Positions 39,583 through 44,792 of a DNA stretch of 44,792 nucleotides are shown here, piece after piece. Positions within the stretch are counted from its first letter, which is position 1. The number at the start of each line of letters is the position of its first letter. Made by a program: the position numbers and the translations under genes. The notes beneath the pieces are model-generated. The model ran no database searches. It was not told the origin of the DNA and saw nothing but the letters and a program-made list of their open reading frames with translations. Location: IMG/VR virus record IMGVR_UViG_3300046558_000079, positions 1-44,792 of that record. One strand, given 5' to 3'. Source of the DNA: a virus.

Positions 39583-39758
39583 TTTTTATCTTTCAAAACT
39601 TCCTTGGTCAAATTCTCAATCATTTTGACAAATAAAGTTTTTGCGCTGTGTTCGGAAATGATTTGAGCATTGAGACGAGACGCAATTGCGTTGCCTTGGC
39701 GCAGCATTTCAAAATATTTATTTAGCTCGCCAAAGTCCTTTTTAAATTCTTCACTCAT
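39579..39758 (-). CDS. Small helical hypothetical protein (59 aa)
   Basis: A 59-codon gene found by reading the gap; its ATG overlaps the Ntn-hydrolase gene by 8 bases and its stop overlaps the HAD start (ATGA). The product is basic and helical (SEEFKKDFGELNKYFEMLRQ). No family is recognised. Confidence 0.66.
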   Translation of the reverse strand: MSEEFKKDFGELNKYFEMLRQGNAIASRLNAQIISEHSAKTLFVKMIENLTKEVLKDKK

Positions 39759-40251
39759 CGTCAGCGAAGCTCACTCTTTGCAACTCGCCGCCGCTTGTAT
39801 TGTCGTGATACATTGCCGCTTTGACAGCTTCTTCCGCCGACGCGCCATGATACATCGCGCCTAGCGCAATTTCGTATCCAGAGCCGATAGAAGCGTATTT
39901 TGCTGAGAGTTGAAAACCTTTTTGCCCGCCGTCATATTTAGTAATGATGTAACCGCCTTCATCATCTTGACAAACTGCGAGGAGAGAGCAATCATAACTT
40001 GCTTTGGTTCTTTCTCCTCCCATAAACATATTACCAATATACTCCTGAATATCCTCCAAGGTGCCAGCTGCGCCAATCAGATATTCAACCTGTTCCGGCT
40101 CTTTCCTAAAAACTAATCTATCGATCCAAGATAATTCTTCTTCGACAATCAATTTAAAAATCTTCTGGAATTCTCCAACGAAAACATCAGAACCTGAAGA
40201 TACTTTTGAATCTGATGCTAGTACGCCGTCACGAAATGCGATTGTGGTCAA
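39751..40251 (-). CDS. HslV/proteasome-like Ntn hydrolase
   Basis: A 166-residue protein resembling proteasome beta/HslV subunits. The N-terminus MTTIAFRDGVLASDSK exposes Thr2 as a potential nucleophile after Met removal and matches the first strand of the fold. Later blocks (YASIGSGYEIALGAMYHGAS, then AEEAVKAAMYHD) match the characteristic G-S-G...A-x-G-A helix region. There is no unfoldase such as HslU next to it, and the AAA protein at 26471 is of a different type. It may be a regulatory peptidase or a self-compartmentalised hydrolase. The 37-base gap upstream holds nothing notable. Confidence 0.78.
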   Translation of the reverse strand: MTTIAFRDGVLASDSKVSSGSDVFVGEFQKIFKLIVEEELSWIDRLVFRKEPEQVEYLIGAAGTLEDIQEYIGNMFMGGERTKASYDCSLLAVCQDDEGGYIITKYDGGQKGFQLSAKYASIGSGYEIALGAMYHGASAEEAVKAAMYHDNTSGGELQRVSFADDE

Positions 40252-40288
40252 ATGCCCATTCCTATTCTATTTTGTTTTTATTATTTAA

Positions 40289-40540
40289 TTATGGAACTAG
40301 AGTGAAGTGGTTCTCAAACGTGAGAGCACTCATTACTCCTAATAAATCTTCACCTTCATATTTCACTATGTAACTTCCCCAAGGGGCTAGACTATAATCT
40401 CCTTTTGAAGATTCGAACACAATGCCAACTCTGACTATTTCATAATTGGAAGGAAACCAATCAGGGACAGGCGTAGGTCCATCATTTCTAATTTTAAAAG
40501 CTTCTACCCCTTGATTAACTTGTCGCAGGTATTTTGGCAT
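40289..40540 (-). CDS. Small hypothetical protein
   Basis: An 83-residue protein with VEAFKIRNDGPTPVPDWF, then a beta-rich half (YSLAPWGSYIVKYEGEDLLG). The pattern resembles small phage proteins annotated only as hypothetical. It overlaps the metallophosphoesterase gene by 26 bases. Confidence 0.64.
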   Translation of the reverse strand: MPKYLRQVNQGVEAFKIRNDGPTPVPDWFPSNYEIVRVGIVFESSKGDYSLAPWGSYIVKYEGEDLLGVMSALTFENHFTLVP

Positions 40541-41063
40541 CTAAAGCCTTTCTGTTAAACTCCTGAATTTCTTCGAAAGTAGCCGGGGCGAAGTTGAAAT
40601 TATCAACGCCTACATCTACTCTATTCTTCCTGATTGGAACAGTCTTCGTCATGCCGTGGACATGGCCGTGTAGCATCCACGAACCTTTGAAATAACCGTT
40701 CCATTCTTCGATTGGATAATGGCAGAGCGTGATAAGCGTGCCATTCAGTTCAAGCTCTTGGTACGGAAGCGGTGTAACTCCCCAACCTTCGGCTGTGATA
40801 GTCTTTTGCCCGTCGTGATTCCCAATGATGAGGAAGAATATTTTGCCATTGAGTTGCTTCAGATAGTAATCAGCATCGACGGAAGATTTGTAGTTGAAAT
40901 CTCCGAGGTGGAAAACAACGTCATCCGGTCCTACCTTGGCGTTCCAACGCTTGATAAGTTCAGCGTCATGCTCCTGAATGGTTTTGAAGGGGCGACCCGC
41001 GCCGATAGTGATGATTCGGGCGTGACCAAAATGGGTATCACTGGTGAAGTAAACATTAGACAT
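40515..41063 (-). CDS. Calcineurin-like metallophosphoesterase
   Basis: A 182-residue phosphoesterase with every metal-site motif visible: SDTHFGH (D9, H11), HLGDFN, IIGNHD, CHYPIEEW and the closing GHVHG. The compact size and the YFTSDTHFGH start match small phage and bacterial phosphoesterases acting on phosphodiesters such as cyclic phosphates or 2',3'-ends, though the substrate cannot be read from the sequence. It shares its start base with the stop of the 5'-kinase gene (41063), hence probably acts in the same process. Confidence 0.88.
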   Translation of the reverse strand: MSNVYFTSDTHFGHARIITIGAGRPFKTIQEHDAELIKRWNAKVGPDDVVFHLGDFNYKSSVDADYYLKQLNGKIFFLIIGNHDGQKTITAEGWGVTPLPYQELELNGTLITLCHYPIEEWNGYFKGSWMLHGHVHGMTKTVPIRKNRVDVGVDNFNFAPATFEEIQEFNRKALDAKIPATS

Positions 41064-41578
41064 TACTTAATTAACTCCTTCACAATATTATTACTGAAGC
41101 CATGTCGATCCGTGACGTAATCAAAACCTTCGGAATAAACCGGATGCTGATAGGTGCGGTTCATACCATCAATGATATGGTAAGGAATGTACTTACCTTC
41201 AGCTCCGGCCCTATGATACAATCGCTTCATCCATTCGAAAGAGTCTTCAATCTCGAAATATACGCATATCTTAACATAATTATCGAATTTGTCAAGGATT
41301 TTCTTCCGCTTCTTCTCGGTTAAGTTAGTCTGATCCCAAACCACGTCAAGACTGCTATCCAAAGCTAATTTAGCATCAAGCTCGGCCTGTTTCGTAGCAT
41401 TACTCACAGCGTGTTCAAAGATTTTGCTATACGTCGTGTTGTGGCGACGTGCCGCTTCCTCGATATAATCGTCTGAAGAAATCGGCATGAATTCAAAGTC
41501 TTGCTTCAGTCTTTGGCGGAACGTGGACTTGCCGGTACAGGGCGGTCCGACAAGCACAATAATAAAATTTTTAGGCAA
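41063..41578 (-). CDS. 5' polynucleotide kinase-like P-loop kinase
   Basis: A 171-residue kinase resembling the kinase domain of T4 polynucleotide kinase. The P-loop is GPPCTGKST (~11-19), the acceptor site is ISSDDYIE (compare T4 'NRDDYR'), the WDQTNLTEKKR block matches T4 'DTNLNPERR', and the lid region YIPYHIIDGMNRTYQHP matches the T4 'VPIDVLRSMY' helix. It lacks the phosphatase domain that T4 Pnk carries; a separate HAD protein lies at 39226. The likely role is phosphorylating RNA 5'-OH ends before ligation. Confidence 0.85.
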   Translation of the reverse strand: MPKNFIIVLVGPPCTGKSTFRQRLKQDFEFMPISSDDYIEEAARRHNTTYSKIFEHAVSNATKQAELDAKLALDSSLDVVWDQTNLTEKKRKKILDKFDNYVKICVYFEIEDSFEWMKRLYHRAGAEGKYIPYHIIDGMNRTYQHPVYSEGFDYVTDRHGFSNNIVKELIK

Positions 41579-41579
41579 A

Positions 41580-41777
41580 TCAATCTCCTAGAAAAGTAAA
41601 GTACCTTCGATCATCTTGTCCGAGAAAATCACTTGATCCACTGGCCCAAATAATGTTGACACCAACGGGAGGTTCGAACAAATCTTCCTTCTCATCCACA
41701 GGGACTTCCGAATTAAGATAATCATTATAATCCAAGCGGAACTGAGAATAAGCTGCGCGGCGTTCTTCATTTGTCAT
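41580..41777 (-). CDS. Small acidic hypothetical protein
   Basis: A 65-residue acidic protein, using the ATG at 41777 (a TTG at 41783 is in frame). It contains a YNDYLNSEVPVDEKEDLFEP stretch. No family is recognised. It lies one base upstream of the kinase gene. Confidence 0.62.
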   Translation of the reverse strand: MTNEERRAAYSQFRLDYNDYLNSEVPVDEKEDLFEPPVGVNIIWASGSSDFLGQDDRRYFTFLGD

Positions 41778-41779
41778 AA

Positions 41780-41959
41780 TCAATATCCCTCACGCTTGGT
41801 TGGCATTCTAACTGTCATACCATCAACAGTTCTGAGCACTACATATTCCCATCCCGGCACATCCAGCCCGTCATCGATTGGCAGCGTTAATCCACCATCT
41901 TCGATAAGAAATACTGTCGCGTTTTCTCGCGTAATTGTTCTAGGCGGAGGTGTTTCCAT
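41780..41959 (-). CDS. Small hypothetical protein (59 aa)
   Basis: A 59-codon gene found by reading the gap. It starts METPPPRTITRENATVF and is acidic and beta-rich (DDGLDVPGWEYVVLRTVDG). It overlaps the end of the upstream gene by 20 bases and the following ATG lies 2 bases after its stop. No family is recognised. Confidence 0.64.
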   Translation of the reverse strand: METPPPRTITRENATVFLIEDGGLTLPIDDGLDVPGWEYVVLRTVDGMTVRMPTKREGY

Positions 41960-42416
41960 TTTCGACTTCCTTCTCTGCCGTGACGCGGTAATCTGTCAAG
42001 CTGTCCCAAAAGACGCGAGTTTCAAAGCCACGAGATGCTGATAGATTACGAGTGATGCCAACATCACCAAGAGGGGAGGCAGCAGTGATGCGAACAGTAG
42101 ACAGAGCAGGGATTTTAGTGAATTTCCCTTCAATGATGCTTCCAAGTGGTACTGTTGCATAAAGTTCGGGTTCATCATTTTCATCCTCCAAAATATCAAT
42201 AGCGGTGCGGGTGAAATAATTGAGATAGACCGCAAGGGGATCATCTGGGCCCAACAAGTCTCGATAGCCCTGCATCACTGGAACAATGGCGTCATAGAGA
42301 CGTTCCATCGCGGCTGCGATTGCGGTATCGGTATAAGCCTCTGGTCTAATGTTTTCTCTCAGGAAATCAAACTGCGTCACGAGGGGCATGTCAGGATTGT
42401 ACAGATATTCAGTCAT
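41940..42416 (-). CDS. Hypothetical protein
   Basis: A 158-residue acidic protein starting at the ATG at 42416, which overlaps the upstream stop by 8 bases; an open frame continues to 42476. It has a helical first half (DTAIAAAMERLYDAIVPVMQ) and a beta-rich second half (GSIIEGKFTKIPALSTVRIT). No family is recognised. Confidence 0.66.
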   Translation of the reverse strand: MTEYLYNPDMPLVTQFDFLRENIRPEAYTDTAIAAAMERLYDAIVPVMQGYRDLLGPDDPLAVYLNYFTRTAIDILEDENDEPELYATVPLGSIIEGKFTKIPALSTVRITAASPLGDVGITRNLSASRGFETRVFWDSLTDYRVTAEKEVENGNTSA

Positions 42417-42876
42417 TGTAATCTTTTCTTGTTTTAATTCCGGACTGGAACAGGTAGTGGAAATAAGTTCCGTCATACGATCTATCGCTCCAACCGAGCC
42501 AAAGCTTTAGGTAGTATTTTGAAGTGACATTGATATCGCGTTTAAAAGTGAAGCCTTTATTAGTACCTTTAAATCCAAGAACGACGGACTGCCAACCGTG
42601 GGCCGGATTACGACATACCCAACAAGTTCTTTGCCACCACAACGAGAAACCCTTTGCATCAGGATCATAACCGCCTACGTGTTGGTGAATTCCTCCATCT
42701 AGATCGTCATCAATTGTTCCGAACCACTGAAGCATACCGGGAAGCTTAGGGCCGAAAATAAAAGATAGCGCGGCAAGAACTGGCGACAGGATATAGGAGA
42801 GCAGTACGAGTAAGAGATTGAAGGGGAAGTAAACGGCATAGAGCGGATAGCTCAGCGCAATAAGGATTTTAGCCAT
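42409..42876 (-). CDS. Membrane protein, DUF7338-like
   Basis: A 155-residue protein with N-terminal hydrophobic helices (~5-45, e.g. FPFNLLLVLLSYILSPVLAA), then a soluble part containing DDDLDGG, WWQRTCWVCRNPAHGW and a YYLKLWLGWS strand. This arrangement (TM region, D-x-L-D-G-G, R-N-P-x-x-G-W) recalls a phage membrane family annotated as DUF7338; I am not certain of the number. It overlaps the upstream gene by 25 bases. The role is unknown. Confidence 0.68.
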   Translation of the reverse strand: MAKILIALSYPLYAVYFPFNLLLVLLSYILSPVLAALSFIFGPKLPGMLQWFGTIDDDLDGGIHQHVGGYDPDAKGFSLWWQRTCWVCRNPAHGWQSVVLGFKGTNKGFTFKRDINVTSKYYLKLWLGWSDRSYDGTYFHYLFQSGIKTRKDYND

Positions 42877-43475
42877 GGATCATCCATTCTTTCGTTTGTG
42901 TCATATAATGCAAATTCTGTAATCACTTTATTCAGAGGCACTTCGGACCATTTCAAAGTATCTGTTACCTCTGTCACGGTTCGGAAGTGTTCAGCCTTGT
43001 CCCTACTCCTGTAAGTGTACATCTGAACGTTTTTATCATTCTTCTTTAGGACATTTCGGGAGCGGTGGAGAAAACTTGCCAGCCCTAATATTAAAACATT
43101 GTCCATCGTACTAGGATTGTCGATAGCGAAATGCGTTTCGAAATATTGTTCCGACTCCGGGCATGAGGCTTTGGGATGCCATGGAACCGTTTCGATTTTG
43201 ATACGTTCTACGTCGTAACCAATATCTTCTAAAGCTTTTGCTATGGAATGTGCCGTGACAAACGCCATGGTGTCGTTTGAATCTTTAAGCGTGGACGTAG
43301 TCATTGAGTGGGTCGGGACGCCATGTCCCATATCAATAATGACAGGCCGTACACCGATGGCGTAACAATCGTCCACAAAAGTATCACGGTGATCCACAGT
43401 GATGTGAATCTCGTAATGAAGTGTATCGACCGGCGTAGTGAAGGGGCACGTGTCACAATTGGCGCACTCACTCAT
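42852..43475 (-). CDS. Hypothetical protein with N-terminal Cys cluster
   Basis: A 207-residue protein starting at 43475, where ATGA overlaps the lipoprotein stop. The N-terminus SECANCDTCPF holds three Cys in seven residues, a possible metal site. It also has LHYEIHITVD (His-x-Thr), and later EHFRTVTEV, a second H-x-x-T; two such motifs occur in 2H phosphoesterases, but the spacing here is not clearly right. No family is assigned. Confidence 0.66.
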   Translation of the reverse strand: MSECANCDTCPFTTPVDTLHYEIHITVDHRDTFVDDCYAIGVRPVIIDMGHGVPTHSMTTSTLKDSNDTMAFVTAHSIAKALEDIGYDVERIKIETVPWHPKASCPESEQYFETHFAIDNPSTMDNVLILGLASFLHRSRNVLKKNDKNVQMYTYRSRDKAEHFRTVTEVTDTLKWSEVPLNKVITEFALYDTNERMDDPWLKSLLR

Positions 43476-43699
43476 TGGGGGCACATTTCTTCAGTGACTA
43501 TGAGATTGTCAGTCTTCACGGAGAAGGTTTGGCCATCGCAAAGGCGCACAACAGAATAGTCTCTGGCGTAACCGCCAGCCACGACAGCGCCTAAAAGGGT
43601 TGGCCCACCCTTAGCGCCGACATAAACATTCTGTCCAACTTCAGGTCCGCAAGACGTGAGACCTAAAGCAATTAGGCCAAGGATTAAAAGCTTTCTCAT
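43472..43699 (-). CDS. Small lipoprotein, paralogue of the next gene
   Basis: A 75-residue lipoprotein starting at the ATG at 43699 (ATGA overlap). The signal peptide MRKLLILGLIALGLTSC ends in the lipobox LTSC (Cys17). The mature part has NVYVGAKGG, VVRLCDGQTF and a C-terminal CPQ. It is clearly related to the lipoprotein at 43696-43917: both share ALGLTSCG, VYV, LCDG and a final Cys, implying a disulphide between the two mature Cys. Likely a periplasmic-side or outer-membrane protein; superinfection exclusion is one option. Confidence 0.8.
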   Translation of the reverse strand: MRKLLILGLIALGLTSCGPEVGQNVYVGAKGGPTLLGAVVAGGYARDYSVVRLCDGQTFSVKTDNLIVTEEMCPQ

Positions 43700-43917
43700 T
43701 GGCATACTTCCCCGTCAGGGGCTTCAGCCATATAGCCTTCGGAGGCACTAACAACCCTGCCGTCACAAAGCTTAACAAAAGTCACGTTAAAGTTTTTTGT
43801 AATGACATAGCCAAAAAGCGTCTCAGTGTCACCTCTGACATAAACAAAATCACCTTCATCTATTCCACAAGACGTTAGACCTAACGCCATCACCCCAATG
43901 ATTATAAACTTTTTCAC
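43696..43917 (-). CDS. Small lipoprotein, paralogue of the previous gene
   Basis: A 73-residue lipoprotein with a GTG start at 43917 that overlaps the Rnl1-like stop (GTGA); a second GTG at 43920 is possible. The signal peptide ends in LTSC (Cys17 counted from 43917). The mature part has FVYVRGDTET, FVKLCDGRVV and a terminal VCQ. It is a tandem paralogue of the neighbouring lipoprotein, from duplication inside the phage. Confidence 0.8.
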   Translation of the reverse strand: MKKFIIIGVMALGLTSCGIDEGDFVYVRGDTETLFGYVITKNFNVTFVKLCDGRVVSASEGYMAEAPDGEVCQ

Positions 43918-44792
43918 CACTCACATCCTTTCAAGATTAAGGGTTTGACTCGTTCAAATTTCTGCTCAGATTCACACGCCTCTCGGAGCCGATTCATGAT
44001 TTCATCTTCCATCTCATCCAATGGAAAATCTCTGTCCCACAGATGGAAAATGATTGACTTGATCAAAGGAGGCGCTTTTGAATTAATGGCGAAGTCCTTA
44101 CGCGGGAGCTTCACTTTCAGAATGGCATTAACTTCATGAAACAAGGTTCGGCAAAGTTCTGTGATGTTCTGGTTTAACTGAATCTCGTAAGCCTCGGCCT
44201 TAGTCAAATCTTCGGCTAGCATGAATGGCTTTAGGTCGTCTAATTGACCAGCGAGCAGTATAGCAACGAAATGTCTTTCACGCTGAATCTTATCCTTGGT
44301 CCTATGGAGATTGATGTAGTCTTGCGTTTTTACCTTGACCATGTGGCCGTCGCTGAACCGAAGGACTTCACCTTCAGTCATTTCATCGGACTTCAGTTCG
44401 TAGATGAAATTAACATATTCTTCCATGGAATGAAGAGGAGCTTCGTTTTTGCTCACAACTTCTATTCCATATTCTTTTACCGCATCATAGACAACCATTT
44501 CGTCATAGGTCATGTACCAACCGTCCAAGGTGTGGCGAACAGCGGTAAGCACAAGTCTATCTACTGGATAGTCCACGACAATTCTATTCAAACGACTACA
44601 CCATTCAAAAATAGGAGTAAAACCGTCGTCCATAGCTTCGTTGCAAAATTCAATAATTTCCTGATAATGATTAGCGACTAACCAATTCTCGGTTTGCATT
44701 GAGGTATCAGTAATCCCCATTTTGGTGGCCCAACGTTGGGCACCTCTGATCCTCAACGGATGAACCATAGACCCATCAAGCTTTTCCAAACG
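43914..44792 (-). CDS. RNA ligase, T4 Rnl1-like (5' end cut by window edge)
   Basis: About 291 C-terminal residues of a T4 Rnl1-type RNA ligase. The TTG at the window edge is internal, since the nucleotidyl motif follows at once. Motif I is KLDGSM (Lys3 of the fragment), motif III is PIFEWCSRLNRIVVDYP, motif IV is EGEVLRFSDG, and motif V is VKVKTQDYINLH, which is diagnostic of Rnl1. The remaining ~110 residues match the Rnl1 helical C-terminal domain. T4 Rnl1 reseals anticodon-cleaved tRNA-Lys. It differs in family from the Rnl2-like ligase at 37787. It is directly upstream of the two lipoproteins. Confidence 0.88.
   Translation of the reverse strand, partial: RLEKLDGSMVHPLRIRGAQRWATKMGITDTSMQTENWLVANHYQEIIEFCNEAMDDGFTPIFEWCSRLNRIVVDYPVDRLVLTAVRHTLDGWYMTYDEMVVYDAVKEYGIEVVSKNEAPLHSMEEYVNFIYELKSDEMTEGEVLRFSDGHMVKVKTQDYINLHRTKDKIQRERHFVAILLAGQLDDLKPFMLAEDLTKAEAYEIQLNQNITELCRTLFHEVNAILKVKLPRKDFAINSKAPPLIKSIIFHLWDRDFPLDEMEDEIMNRLREACESEQKFERVKPLILKGCEW

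Noticed and set aside
1-44792. tRNA genes
   Set aside because: The gaps between genes are short and none contains a recognisable cloverleaf with the TTCRA arm. A tRNAscan run would settle it.

Overview
This window is a piece of a tailed double-stranded DNA phage genome. The left end is a rightward late block with a lambda-type siphovirus tail: tape measure, minor tail proteins, an NlpC/P60 assembly peptidase and a gpJ-like tip protein, followed by a lysis cassette. The i-spanin/o-spanin pair and the phage lipoproteins point to a Gram-negative host, probably a proteobacterium; the exact host cannot be read from the sequence. No integrase, att site, tRNA gene or CRISPR array was seen. Both window ends cut genes: the tape measure on the left and a T4 Rnl1-like RNA ligase on the right.

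Layout. 1-8360 (+): tail and lysis. 8365-8388: bidirectional terminator. 8393-19868 (-): nucleotide and DNA metabolism, with glutaredoxin, NrdF, NrdE and NrdI, a MazG-like NTPase, ThyX, dNMP kinase, a Dda/RecD-like helicase, a putative ssDNA-binding protein, a Cas4-like nuclease and a DnaQ-like exonuclease. 19988-25658 (-): family A DNA polymerase fused to a DUF4326-type domain, a Nudix hydrolase, small genes and a large HTH/metallophosphoesterase protein; one lone rightward gene (23536-23868) with its own promoter interrupts the block. 25735-29166 (-): Thg1-like protein, BCS1-like membrane AAA ATPase, YfbR-like HD nucleotidase, membrane protein and thymidine kinase. 29166-44792 (-): many very small, overlapping genes mixed with an RlaP-like nucleotidyltransferase, a secreted TAXI-type binding protein, a SNF2 helicase, a miniature seryl-tRNA-synthetase-like protein, an Rnl2-like RNA ligase, a HAD phosphatase, an HslV-like Ntn hydrolase, a metallophosphoesterase, a polynucleotide-kinase-like protein, two lipoproteins and an Rnl1-like ligase.

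How it fits together. The phage supplies its own deoxynucleotides (class Ib ribonucleotide reductase, ThyX, TK, dNMP kinase, Nudix, two MazG-like proteins, HD nucleotidase) and its own replication core (PolA, helicase, SSB-like protein, exonucleases). The right third is unusually rich in RNA-end chemistry: two RNA ligases of different families, separate 5'-kinase and HAD phosphatase, RlaP, a Thg1-like reverse polymerase upstream, and a mini class II aaRS-like protein. The simplest reading is a tRNA-repair kit against host anticodon nucleases.

Regulation. Sigma70-like promoters with exact 17-bp spacers lie in the few real intergenic gaps (12144, 19909, 23471, 25696, 32913). The putative ssb mRNA is the most striking: its leader can fold into an H-type pseudoknot followed by five AAAC units spaced 7-8 nt apart, closely resembling the T4 gene 32 autoregulatory leader, and its 3' side carries a 13-bp closed structured element followed by an intrinsic terminator that could act as an attenuator. 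Most other genes are coupled by ATGA, TGATG or TAATG overlaps, and about nine genes under 60 codons were found by reading the gaps.
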